A stretch of 23,584 nt of DNA from Chitinophagaceae bacterium (GTDB taxonomy: Bacteria > Bacteroidota > Bacteroidia > Chitinophagales > Chitinophagaceae). The notes beneath the pieces are model-generated. The model saw only the letters and a program-made list of their open reading frames with translations. It had not been told where the DNA came from and ran no database searches. Positions within the stretch are counted from its first letter, which is position 1. Each line of letters begins with the position of its first letter. Shown in pieces: positions 15,659 through 23,555 of this stretch. The DNA is taken from assembly GCA_025362915.1 (NCBI GenBank), contig JANYEU010000149.1, positions 1 through 23,584 on the forward strand, written 5' to 3'. The position numbers and the translations under genes are program-made.

Positions 15659-16051
15659 TCATTTCGCTTTCAGCACTCCTTGTCCGGCAGCATTGGTAAT
15701 ATAATAAATGCTATCCACCACATAATCTGTATTGCCGCGCCAAGGAAGTACGCCGAAATAATGCTTGTAGTGCAGTTCCATTTCCTTGCCGGCATTCTCT
15801 AGCAACAACTTGGACACCGCTTCATTCTGTACGCTGAATTCAAATACATTGCTTTCCACATTGGCTTTAAAACCGCTTTGTATCAGTATGCCTTCCCACG
15901 TTTTAAAGGCGTAACCTTTCCGCTGAAAGGTATTCAGTTGTCCGGCTTTTGTACCCTCTGCAAAAACAAAGAAGTACCTATAATACGCAAAAATTGCCAG
16001 TGCCACAACGGCGATGGTAAGTGTGATAGTGAGTGTTTTTTTCATAATCAT
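15659..16051 (-). CDS. Small membrane-anchored protein of unknown function (130 aa)
   Basis: One N-terminal transmembrane segment (about residues 5-25, LTITLTIAVVALAIFAYYRY) is followed by a periplasmic or extracytoplasmic domain of about 105 residues. Conserved-looking features are FAEGTKAGQLNTFQRKGYAF, KTWEGILIQSG, a central FEFSV strand and ELHYKHYFGVLPWRGNTDY. I recall this pattern (EG.R.G.L..FS.KG..FKT.EG) in a widespread Bacteroidota family that databases sometimes label 6-phosphogluconate dehydrogenase; nothing in the sequence supports that enzyme. ATG 16051 and ATG 16045 are both possible starts. It lies 6 nt downstream of the M28 peptidase stop-to-start region on the same strand, so the two are probably one operon. 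Confidence 0.75.
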   Translation of the reverse strand: MIMKKTLTITLTIAVVALAIFAYYRYFFVFAEGTKAGQLNTFQRKGYAFKTWEGILIQSGFKANVESNVFEFSVQNEAVSKLLLENAGKEMELHYKHYFGVLPWRGNTDYVVDSIYYITNAAGQGVLKAK

Positions 16052-16057
16052 TAAAAG

Positions 16058-17437
16058 CTAAAGTCCGTATTTATCAACCATATAAATAAGTGCTGCAATG
16101 TTTACCGCACCCAGCAATAGTTCGCGGCGGTTTACGTTTTCAAAAACATCTGTGCGGGAATGGTGAATATCAAAATACCGCTGACTATCAGGATTCAGTT
16201 CTGCTACAGGGGTATTGAATAGTTTTTCTAAAGGCTCGGTATCGGCACCGCCACCGCCTGCTACAAAAGCACTGCCGCCATAAGGTTCAAACAAAGGCTT
16301 CCAGGCATTTAGCTTGCCCCATGTTTCGGCAGGCACATGAAAGCTAAATCCCCTAGGCGTAAAACCTCCCGCATCACTTTCAAAGCCGAATATGGGCTTC
16401 TCGCCTTTGTCCTTTAACTCGGCAGCGTATTTATCTGCCCCTCTCCCACTCTTTTCCTCATCGGCAAACAACACAAAACGGATGGTATGCTTGGGCGTAT
16501 AACCCAATGCCTTCAGTACCCGCAACACTTCCATGGTATGCACTACGCCTGTGCCATCATCATGCGCCCCCTCATTTACATCCCAACTATCAAGGTGTCC
16601 GCCCACCGTAATTATTTCTTCGGGATGCTCTGTTCCTTTCAATTCAGCAATCACATTCGCAGCTGGCACATCGGGCAGCATCTGTCCGTGTGTGGTAATG
16701 TTTACCTTAACCGTTTTAGATAACTGTGCCAATTTCCAAAGCTTGTCAGCATCCTGCAAACCAATGGCGGCAGCAGGTATCTTAGGAAAAGAATCATTGT
16801 ACTCCATGGCACCAGTATGCGGATTATTATCTGTGGCAATACTCATGGAGCGGACTATCATACCCACCGCACCATATTTGGCAGCACGGCTGGCACCCGT
16901 CCACCGATACTTTCCAGCATCGGCATACGACAAAAAAGTAGAGACGTTGGTAGGAATAAAATGATAGTTATAGAAAACAATCTTGCCCTTAACCTTGTCC
17001 TTATATTTCTCCAACTGGTCAAAGTCGTTCACGGCAAACAACTCGGCAGTAACGCCGCTTTCGGTAGGCGTACCCAACGAATTGCCCAAGGCATACGCAT
17101 CCAAAGGCATTAATTCGGGTTTATTATTTACAGAGGTAACAGCCACTTTATCCCCTTTGCCATTGCGCACCCAATGAGGCACCATGCAAGGCTGCAGATA
17201 AACCTTGTCGGCACCCATCTTGTCGAAAGTTGCCTTTCCCCATTGAATAGCTTTTGCAAACTGTGGCGAACCAGCCAATCTGCCACCGATGGTTTTGGTG
17301 AGTTGGTGCAGTAATTCATAAGCCTTACCATTTTGTAATATATCGTCGCTAATGCGTTTAATGAAAATAGAATCGTCGCTACTTTGGGCAAAAACAACTG
17401 CCGGAAAGAGGAAACTGAGGAATAATATTTTTTTCAT
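16058..17437 (-). CDS. Secreted M28-family zinc aminopeptidase/carboxypeptidase
   Basis: A signal peptide (MKKILFLSFLFPAVVFAQ) directs this 459-residue enzyme out of the cytoplasm. A protease-associated domain appears at about residues 120-255 and the M28 catalytic domain after residue 260. Predicted di-zinc ligands are His281 (GGHLDSWD, with Asp283 as activator), bridging Asp293 (GAHDDGTG), Glu328 with Glu327 as general base (FADEEKSG), Asp355 (FESDAGG) and a C-terminal histidine, His425 or His426 (DIHHSRTD). The combination resembles plasma glutamate carboxypeptidase (carboxypeptidase Q) and related bacterial peptidases. It is followed 6 nt later by the small membrane-anchored gene, and a metallophosphoesterase gene is divergent from it. 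Confidence 0.93.
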   Translation of the reverse strand: MKKILFLSFLFPAVVFAQSSDDSIFIKRISDDILQNGKAYELLHQLTKTIGGRLAGSPQFAKAIQWGKATFDKMGADKVYLQPCMVPHWVRNGKGDKVAVTSVNNKPELMPLDAYALGNSLGTPTESGVTAELFAVNDFDQLEKYKDKVKGKIVFYNYHFIPTNVSTFLSYADAGKYRWTGASRAAKYGAVGMIVRSMSIATDNNPHTGAMEYNDSFPKIPAAAIGLQDADKLWKLAQLSKTVKVNITTHGQMLPDVPAANVIAELKGTEHPEEIITVGGHLDSWDVNEGAHDDGTGVVHTMEVLRVLKALGYTPKHTIRFVLFADEEKSGRGADKYAAELKDKGEKPIFGFESDAGGFTPRGFSFHVPAETWGKLNAWKPLFEPYGGSAFVAGGGGADTEPLEKLFNTPVAELNPDSQRYFDIHHSRTDVFENVNRRELLLGAVNIAALIYMVDKYGL

Positions 17438-17473
17438 AGGGATAAAAATAAAAGGAAAAGGTTATTAAATGGC

Positions 17474-17504
17474 GATTAAATGATTTAAATGGAAAAAATG
17501 ATTG
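17474..17504. repeat. AT-rich 31-nt repeat, copy 1 (GATTAAATGATTT type)
   Basis: GATTAAATGATTTAAATGG plus the following 12 nt matches 22009-22039 with about four differences over 31 nt. Both copies lie just upstream of minus-strand genes for secreted proteins, 37 nt from the M28 start here. It could be a dispersed repeat or a shared upstream element. Confidence 0.45.
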
Positions 17505-17546
17505 ATTTTGGAGTATCGTTGCCGTTGATTATACAATGATAACCCC

Positions 17547-18041
17547 ATGACACAGATAGGAATAATATCGGATACACATAGTTATTTGGATGAAGCGGTA
17601 TTTAAACACTTTGAGACCTGCGATGAAATATGGCATATCGGCGACTTTGGCGACCCGATGGTGGCAGAAAGACTAAGCGCCTTTAAACCATTGAGAGGCG
17701 TGTATGGTAACATTGATGAAGCCGCCATCAGGGAGCAATTTCCATTGAACGAATGTTTTATGTGCGAGGATGTGAAAGTATTAATGACGCACATTGGCGG
17801 TTATCCGCCCAAATACAATCCTATGAGTAAGGCACTCATAAAGCAACACCAACCACAACTGTTTTTGAGTGGGCATTCGCACATACTAAAGGTAATGTAC
17901 GACGATGCCTTTAAGTGCCTACACATAAACCCCGGTGCGGCCGGCAAACATGGATGGCATACCGTGAGGACGCTTGTACGCATAGTGATTGACGGAAATG
18001 ATATTAAAAAGTGCGAGGTGATAGAACTGGGTGGAAGGTAG
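17547..18041 (+). CDS. YfcE-like metallophosphoesterase (164 aa)
   Basis: This compact calcineurin-like phosphoesterase has the metal ligands in the family order. Asp9 and His11 lie in GIISDTHS, Asp33 in HIGDFGD, Asn55 in GVYGNID, His82 in MTHIGGYP, and His110 and His112 in LSGHSHI. NPGAAGKHGW closes the domain. The length equals the YfcE/MJ0936 type, cytoplasmic phosphodiesterases whose natural substrates are mostly unknown. Residues around 70-74 (CFMCEDVKV) take the place of the usual strand before the histidine. It is a single gene, divergent from the M28 peptidase and convergent with the glycosyltransferase across a heptad array. Confidence 0.92.
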   Translation: MTQIGIISDTHSYLDEAVFKHFETCDEIWHIGDFGDPMVAERLSAFKPLRGVYGNIDEAAIREQFPLNECFMCEDVKVLMTHIGGYPPKYNPMSKALIKQHQPQLFLSGHSHILKVMYDDAFKCLHINPGAAGKHGWHTVRTLVRIVIDGNDIKKCEVIELGGR

Positions 18042-18045
18042 TCAG

Positions 18046-18109
18046 GTTGCCGGTTACTGGTTACTGGTTTCAAGTTTCCAGTACTTGTAACCTGCAACCA
18101 GTAACTTGT
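18046..18109. repeat. Heptad-phased hairpin array D
   Basis: The units are GTTGCCG, GTTACTG, GTTACTG, GTTTCAA, GTTTCCA, GTACTTG, TAACCTG, CAACCAG, TAACTTG. Arms 18051-18075 and 18083-18107 pair with a few mismatches around a 7-nt loop. The array begins 4 nt after one stop codon and ends 5 nt before the stop of the convergent glycosyltransferase gene. It is probably a shared terminator. Confidence 0.7.
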
Positions 18110-18114
18110 ATTTT

Positions 18115-19650
18115 CTACAACTCCGCAGGTGGAACTTGTATGCACTTTTTCAGTCTATAAACTTTAAAATACCGAACCACCTTACCACAACGAGTTTGAT
18201 TGATGATGACAGGATTTTCTATTGTGGAATAATAAGCCCCATAAACCTCCTCCACCTTTACTGGCAGGTTTGAGGGAATAATACAGTAAGCATCATCGCC
18301 CAGTTTTATGGGTGGCATCTCCTTGTTTAGCCAAGCAAACTTGTGTATGTCGGTCAGTTTGCCAACACCAATTACTGGCTGCCCTGTTTTCCTTGCCACA
18401 TAAAACAATAAATGCCCTGCCGGAAACCAGTTGTTGGCAAGTATGGGCGCATTGGGTTTCATGATACCGGCTGCAATATCCTTTTCTTCCAGTGCCTTAA
18501 AGTCCCTCCCAAAGTTGTCCCACCCACTAATATCCAACGTAAGGTTATTGGCTCCATAGTTTTCTGGTTTATTGCTTCCGCCAACATTGAACGTTGCAAA
18601 CTGCGCCAAACAAATACCAACCACCAATATAAAAGCAACAACACCACCACCTATTTTAATAATCAGCGGGAAAAACGCATCGGTCTTTGTACCTAAATAA
18701 GCGGCAGCAAAGAAGTACAATGGAATGAACCCTGGCCCACTCCAATGCGGCAAGGAAGGATTGAGCAAGGCAATGACCCAGAAAAAGAGTATCATCGGTA
18801 TGCCCATGCAGATAAGCCAAGTGTTGACCTCGCTTTTAAAGATGCTTTTATTCCGCAGGAAGAATAGTCCAGCTACCACAATAAGGATATAGACTATAGG
18901 GTTTTGGTAAGCAAACTCGCCGAGTATCTCTTGCAATAACCCATCCCACAACAAAGAAGTATGCGATACCCGTTCGGAATGGAAGCGATAGGTAATAAAA
19001 TTGTTCTGGATGTTCCAATAGATAATAGGAAGGAAACAAACCACCGTGATGATGAACCCGATATACAAACGCCAATTGAGGAGCCATTTGGGTCTTTTCA
19101 ACAGGATAAACAACCCAAAGCCTGCCCACAAATACAGTCCATGAATCTTGCACAAACAAGCCAAGCCTATCAACAACCCCAACGCCAGCCAATAGCTTGT
19201 CTTCTTATCTTTTTCTAGGACAATGATATGGCTCATTAAATATAAGGAGGCTGTCCAGAAGGGCATCTGCGGACTATCAGGCAATATAAAAAGCCCAGCT
19301 ATAAAACCCGCATAAACAGCCGTATTGTAAACGAGAGCGGCATACCACCCTGTTTTCTCATTGGCAATAGTTTTACCCGTGAGAAAGATAAAATAAGAAC
19401 TTATGGCGCAGCCAATGATTGCCCCCAACCGAAGCGACACACCAGAAGCCCACCATAAATTGAGAGAAGTGAGACGGATAAGTAACCCCACCATGGGCGG
19501 ATGATCGAAATGATTCAAGTCTGGTTGCAAAGCATAGGTCCAATAATAAACTTCGTCATTGCCCAACTCAACAAAGGCTGCCACAATTATTTTAAGGATG
19601 GCTGTTATTAACAGAAACCAAAATAGCCGTTTCTTATAGTTTATTTCCAT
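18115..19650 (-). CDS. GT39/PMT-type membrane glycosyltransferase (ArnT-like)
   Basis: The 511-residue protein has about ten hydrophobic segments in the first 360 residues and a soluble C-terminal part of about 130 residues, the architecture of lipid-phosphate-sugar-dependent glycosyltransferases. The first large loop carries ELGNDEVYYWTYALQPDLNH and then FDHPPMVG. The Asp32-Glu33 pair corresponds to the acidic catalytic motif of PMT/ArnT enzymes, and the FDHPP motif is typical of the bacterial family. Such enzymes transfer a sugar from an undecaprenyl- or dolichyl-phosphate carrier to lipid A, protein or glycan on the periplasmic side; the acceptor here is unknown. It begins 10 nt after the stop of the TlpA-like gene on the same strand, so the two are probably cotranscribed. 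Confidence 0.87.
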   Translation of the reverse strand: MEINYKKRLFWFLLITAILKIIVAAFVELGNDEVYYWTYALQPDLNHFDHPPMVGLLIRLTSLNLWWASGVSLRLGAIIGCAISSYFIFLTGKTIANEKTGWYAALVYNTAVYAGFIAGLFILPDSPQMPFWTASLYLMSHIIVLEKDKKTSYWLALGLLIGLACLCKIHGLYLWAGFGLFILLKRPKWLLNWRLYIGFIITVVCFLPIIYWNIQNNFITYRFHSERVSHTSLLWDGLLQEILGEFAYQNPIVYILIVVAGLFFLRNKSIFKSEVNTWLICMGIPMILFFWVIALLNPSLPHWSGPGFIPLYFFAAAYLGTKTDAFFPLIIKIGGGVVAFILVVGICLAQFATFNVGGSNKPENYGANNLTLDISGWDNFGRDFKALEEKDIAAGIMKPNAPILANNWFPAGHLLFYVARKTGQPVIGVGKLTDIHKFAWLNKEMPPIKLGDDAYCIIPSNLPVKVEEVYGAYYSTIENPVIINQTRCGKVVRYFKVYRLKKCIQVPPAEL

Positions 19651-19660
19651 GGGTTTATGT

Positions 19661-20788
19661 CTACTTGAAAAGACCAGTAAGTGTATTAATCAAATCGCCA
19701 CCACGTAAATCTTTCGCAATGATCTTACCATCGGGGTCTAGCAATAAGTTGGAGGGAATAGCTTGTATTCCATACTGTCCAGCTATTGGGCTAGCCCATC
19801 CTTTCAAATCACTTACTTGTGTCCAAGTTAAATTATCTCTTGCCACTGCCCTTTGCCACGCATCCTTATTATCATCCAAACTAAAGCTTAGGATTGTAAA
19901 GTTTTTATTTTTGAACTGATCATAAGCTTTCACCACATTAGGATTTTCCTCCCTACATGGACCACACCAGCTAGCCCAGAAATCAAGCAAAACATAATTT
20001 CCTTTAAAAGAAGAAAGCGTTATGGCTTTTCCATCAATATCAGTAGCAGTAAAGTCAGGAGCTTTCGTTCCCACAGCAGTGCTTTTTAATTGATCGATTA
20101 TCTTCTTCAATTTCACTGCATAATAAGACGATTGAATGGACGCGTCCAAATTAGCGTAAGCGGCTTCGGCAGCATACAAATTTGTTTCATAGCTATTTAA
20201 CTGATACGCCAGATAGGCAGACGCATAGCTTTTTGGGTTGTCTTTTATATGCTTGGTTATAGCCTTATTCTCTTCTACTTCCATTGCCATGGCTGCCTGT
20301 TGCACATTTTGTGCGGCAGCTATATTTTTTGCAGCATATAGCTTCTTGATACTATCACTCAGTGCCATCATTTTAGGGCCATAAGGTTTTATGATGGCAA
20401 TCACTTCTTGCAGGTTCTTATTGCAGTCGCCACCTTTTACTGTAGCATTTTGCAAATCCTCTTTCTTGGCAGCTATTTCAATGGTACCAGGCTCAATAAA
20501 GAAATTAATTGCTTGCTGTTGACCACCATCCGTAACCGACTTAGGGAAATAGATGGAAGCCGAAATAGGTTCCGTAATGGTTCCCTTAAAGGTAAAGCTA
20601 CCATCAGAAGACAAGTAGGCAGTATCTGGTTTGGCTTCTTCTATTATCTGGTGACAGATAATCATTTCACCAGTTACAGCATTCTCTATCTTACCCGTAA
20701 TGGTATAGCTACCACCAACCGAGCCACCATGCTTACAAGATGTATTTATTAATGCAAGTACTAGAAGAACCAAACTTATTTGTTTCAT
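19661..20788 (-). CDS. TlpA-like thiol-disulfide oxidoreductase lipoprotein with DUF4369-like N-terminus
   Basis: A lipoprotein signal (LVLLVLALINTSC, probable lipid Cys18) precedes a beta-rich domain of about residues 25-115 (SYTITGKIENAVTGEMIICH, DTAYLSSDGSFTFKG) that resembles DUF4369. A helical middle follows. The thioredoxin domain starts at about residue 240 (GTKAPDFTATDIDGK) with the redox pair Cys275-x-x-Cys278 in FWASWCGPCREENPNV. Such proteins are anchored in the periplasm and handle disulfide or haem/cytochrome maturation chemistry, or stress defence. It is 375 residues and intact, and closely related to the frameshifted gene immediately upstream, so it is a tandem duplicate. The glycosyltransferase gene follows 10 nt later. 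Confidence 0.92.
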   Translation of the reverse strand: MKQISLVLLVLALINTSCKHGGSVGGSYTITGKIENAVTGEMIICHQIIEEAKPDTAYLSSDGSFTFKGTITEPISASIYFPKSVTDGGQQQAINFFIEPGTIEIAAKKEDLQNATVKGGDCNKNLQEVIAIIKPYGPKMMALSDSIKKLYAAKNIAAAQNVQQAAMAMEVEENKAITKHIKDNPKSYASAYLAYQLNSYETNLYAAEAAYANLDASIQSSYYAVKLKKIIDQLKSTAVGTKAPDFTATDIDGKAITLSSFKGNYVLLDFWASWCGPCREENPNVVKAYDQFKNKNFTILSFSLDDNKDAWQRAVARDNLTWTQVSDLKGWASPIAGQYGIQAIPSNLLLDPDGKIIAKDLRGGDLINTLTGLFK

Positions 20789-20802
20789 AATATTCCTTTT
20801 AT

Positions 20803-20872
20803 GTTACTGATTACTGATTACTTGTTACCAGTTACTAGTATCCAGTAACCTGCAACTAGTAATCTGTAACCT
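20803..20872. repeat. Heptad-phased hairpin array E, overlapping the 3' end of a coding sequence
   Basis: Ten consecutive 7-nt units are visible: GTTACTG, ATTACTG, ATTACTT, GTTACCA, GTTACTA, GTATCCA, GTAACCT, GCAACTA, GTAATCT, GTAACCT. Arms 20816-20836 and 20844-20864 pair with three or four mismatches. On the minus strand the last units encode the C-terminal VTDY and the TAG stop of the upstream TlpA-like gene, and the array ends 15 nt before the start of the next. Confidence 0.72.
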
Positions 20873-21997
20873 TTGGCAACACTTCATTCAATTTCATTGT
20901 CAAATCCCTGCCTCTCAAGTCAGCCGCTATTATCTTTCCTGAAGTGTCTATCAACACATTAAAAGGCAATGCGGTTATTTTATATTTATCCACTACAGGG
21001 CTTTTCCAATCTTTTAGGTCGCTTACATTCTGCCAGTAAAGGTTATCGTTATCCAATGCCATTTTCCATTGGTGCATGCTCGAATCCAACGATATGCTTA
21101 CTATCTCCAATCCTCTTTTTCTATATAGTTTATATGCCTTCCCTATGTTAGGATTTTCTTCCCTGCAAGGCTTACACCAACTCGCCCAGAAATCAAGCAG
21201 CACATATTTTCCTTTAATACTATCCAAAGAAAACTGCCTGTTGTAATTATCCGTCATGGAAAACTTAGGGGCTTGCTTGTTTAAAAGGGCATACTGTGCA
21301 GGCGTTTGTTTTATTTGCTGCGCAATGATGGTTTCCAAGAAACCAATAGGCTTATAATTCTTAAACTGTTCTTTTGATGCTGCTACAAGTTTTGCAATAT
21401 TTTCCTTTTCCATGGTGGCGAAAGACTTTGCCAACAGATACGATTTAAGTGCAGGGTTTATTGCTTGCTGAACATTGGTGGCAATCAAATCATTAATTGT
21501 TTTTAAAGCGGCATTCTTGTCTTGCTTATAAACCAATACCACACTATCAGGCACTTCCGTTTTAAATATAGAATCATATTGGGATACCTTCTCTACTACG
21601 GTTTTATAGTTATTACTATAGGAATCCAGAAAGGTATGCAATTGAATACTGGAAGGCGAGCCCTCAACAGTATATTGTTTGTAATGGTCAACATCTATAT
21701 TTACTTCAACGTTAGGCACATCATTTATCAGGTAACTTCCGGCCCATTTTCTATGCTCAGCACAAACAAGGCTTGATCGAAAGGCATGAATGTTTTCAAA
21801 TCGAAACTGCCATCCTTACCAATAAGTCCAGTATCGATCAAAACAGGGTTCTGGCTCCCTATTTCCAATTGCTTTAGCGATAGCTTGTTTCCTTTTGCAT
21901 GAACAATCTTACCCTTTATCTCAAAGTAGGCATGCTTGCTTTTACAACTCGTGCCAGCAACCATCACCGCAATTATTATTACTACTAAATATCTCAT
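20856..21997 (-). pseudogene. Second TlpA-like lipoprotein gene, split by a single-base frameshift
   Basis: From ATG 21997 the minus strand encodes a lipoprotein signal (MRYLVVIIIAVMVAGTSC) and the first part of a DUF4369-like domain (YFEIKGKIVHAKGNKLSLKQ), then stops after ENGPEVT at 21728. The other frame continues LINDVPNVEVNIDVDHYKQY from about 21732 and runs to 20856, with a thioredoxin domain and CxxC in FWASWCKPCREENPNI. Adding one T to TT in GTTACC (near 21734) would restore ENGPEVYLINDVPN and a 380-residue protein, nearly the length of the intact paralogue next to it (375). It is either a recent pseudogene or a base-calling error. The separate 3' part (to 21719) still has an intact thioredoxin fold but no export signal. 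Confidence 0.8.
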
Positions 21998-22008
21998 CCT
22001 TGAATAAT

Positions 22009-22039
22009 GATTAAATGATTTGAATGAAAGAAATGATGG
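22009..22039. repeat. AT-rich 31-nt repeat, copy 2
   Basis: GATTAAATGATTTGAATG plus 13 nt matches 17474-17504 with about four differences. It lies 12 nt upstream of the start of the split TlpA-like gene in the same orientation relative to it as copy 1 has to the M28 gene. Confidence 0.45.
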
Positions 22040-22072
22040 GTAGCAATTCTCCAAAATCCACTCTCCATAGTT

Positions 22073-22099
22073 CCCCTTTAGGGGCGGAGGGGTTACCCC
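22073..22099. repeat. G/C palindrome pair at the 3' end of gatB
   Basis: CCCCTTTAGGGG (22073-22084) is followed by CGGA and GGGGTTACCCC (22089-22099). The gatB stop codon (22093-22095) lies inside the second palindrome. The first is found again, inverted, at 23544-23555. The unit may act as a terminator hairpin, but it looks like a member of a dispersed G/C repeat family. Confidence 0.6.
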
Positions 22100-23535
22100 A
22101 ACTTCTTCTGCAACAACTCCGTTACCACTTTCGGGTCTGCCTTGCCTTTACTTAGCTTTTTCACTTCGCCTACAAACAATCCTATCAAACCCTTCTTGCC
22201 TTTTTTGTATTCAGCTACTTTGTCGGGCATCTTGCTAATGGCTTCATTCACCCATCCTTCCAATTCATTGGTATCACTCACTTGCAACAAGTTAAGTTCT
22301 TCTGCCACTTGCAATGGTTGCTTCTCGCCTTGCAATAAAACAGGAAATATCCTTGTTGCCGCCACCGAGAAGTTTACCTTGCCTTCATCAATCAATTGTA
22401 TCAATGCCCCCAATGTCCTGGCTGGCAGTTTCAATTTACCAATACTCAAGTTACTATCATTCAAGTATTGTTTTATTGGGCCTGTTATCCAGTTTACGAT
22501 GGCTTTATAATTGGAGTTTTCTTTAATAACTGCATTAAAGTAATCGGACGTTTCTTTTTCATCACACAACTGTGCCGCATCGTAAGCACTCAATCCAAAG
22601 TCTTTCTGATACAATGCCACCAATTCATTCGGCAACATCGGCAATGCCTCATCAATTCCTTTTATAAATTCATCCGTTAAATGAAATGGAGATAAATCGG
22701 GACAAGCAAAGTATCGGTAATCATTTGCTTCTTCCTTGTCGCGCATCGAGAAGGTAGTATCGTTGTCGGCATTAAAGCTACGTGTTTGTTGCACTATTTT
22801 CCCACCGTCTTCCACAATGGCAATCATCCGCGCAATTTCATAATCTATTGCTTTCTTCACGTTGCGGATGCTATTCAGGTTCTTCACTTCCACCTTGGTG
22901 CCCAATTCCTTTTCGCCCTTCAACCTGATGGATACATTGGCATCGCAACGCAGGCTACCTTCCTCCATATTGCCATCGCACACGCCAATCCATTGCACCA
23001 GCTTCCTCACTTCGGTCACGTATTGATACGCTTCTTCGCTACTGTGCAGAACAGGTTCAGTCACTATTTCTATCAGTGGCACACCGGCACGGTTCAGGTC
23101 CACACAGGTATAATCATCATCAATGTCGTGTATGCTTTTGCCCGCATCTTCCTCCAGGTGAATCCTGTTCAGTTCCACATCCTTTGCGCCTTCGCTGGTG
23201 GTAATGGGTACAATACCGCCTTTGCAGATGGGCGTTGTATGCTGCGAAGTCTGGTAACCCTTCGGCAAATCGGGGTAGAAATAGTTTTTACGGGCAAAGT
23301 AATTGTCCTTCACTATTTCGCAGTTGCAGGCAAGTCCCATCTTGATGGCAAACTCCACCGCCTTCTTGTTGGTTTTGGGCAGCGTACCCGGATGCCCCAT
23401 GGTAATGGCACTGATATGCGTGTTTGGCGCACCACCAAAAGCGGCACTGTCGCCACAAAACAATTTACTTTCCGTTTGCAGTTGCGCGTGAATCTCCAAC
23501 CCAATGACCGCTTCGTATTTATCCGCCCCAACCAA
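22093..23535 (-). CDS. gatB: Aspartyl/glutamyl-tRNA amidotransferase subunit B (GatB); 5' end uncertain
   Basis: GatB is the glutamine-dependent kinase/amidotransferase subunit of GatCAB, which converts Glu-tRNA(Gln) or Asp-tRNA(Asn) to the correct amide form. The family blocks are all present: YEAVIGLEIHAQLQTESKLF, GHPGTLPKTNKKAVEFA, KNYFYPDLPKGYQTSQ, LEEDAGKS and DLNRAGVPLIEIVTEP, with the C-terminal helical YqeY-like domain closing at VTELLQKKLG. The 480 residues from 23535 begin at TTG. The frame stays open upstream to the window edge (codons for NETATINAPLGDGG precede it) with no in-frame ATG, so the real start may lie outside. Part of that N-terminus is encoded by a G/C palindromic repeat. 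gatA and gatC are not seen. Confidence 0.94.
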   Translation of the reverse strand: MVGADKYEAVIGLEIHAQLQTESKLFCGDSAAFGGAPNTHISAITMGHPGTLPKTNKKAVEFAIKMGLACNCEIVKDNYFARKNYFYPDLPKGYQTSQHTTPICKGGIVPITTSEGAKDVELNRIHLEEDAGKSIHDIDDDYTCVDLNRAGVPLIEIVTEPVLHSSEEAYQYVTEVRKLVQWIGVCDGNMEEGSLRCDANVSIRLKGEKELGTKVEVKNLNSIRNVKKAIDYEIARMIAIVEDGGKIVQQTRSFNADNDTTFSMRDKEEANDYRYFACPDLSPFHLTDEFIKGIDEALPMLPNELVALYQKDFGLSAYDAAQLCDEKETSDYFNAVIKENSNYKAIVNWITGPIKQYLNDSNLSIGKLKLPARTLGALIQLIDEGKVNFSVAATRIFPVLLQGEKQPLQVAEELNLLQVSDTNELEGWVNEAISKMPDKVAEYKKGKKGLIGLFVGEVKKLSKGKADPKVVTELLQKKLG

Positions 23536-23543
23536 GCCCCCAT

Positions 23544-23555
23544 CCCCTAAAGGGG
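23544..23555. repeat. G/C palindrome CCCCTAAAGGGG at the 5' end of gatB
   Basis: It is flanked on the left by GCCCCCAT. It is the inverted counterpart of the 22073 copy (minus strand CCCCTTTAGGGGATGGGGGC). In the gatB frame it reads APLGDGG, so it is either translated or lies just upstream of a TTG start. Confidence 0.6.

Noticed and set aside
15659..16051. 6-phosphogluconate dehydrogenase label
   Set aside because: I recall this database name for the family, but there is no Rossmann motif, the length is 130 residues and there is a membrane anchor.
22786..23550. Long open frame (254 codons) opposite gatB
   Set aside because: It is histidine/phenylalanine-rich antisense to a strongly conserved gene, a common consequence of codon bias.
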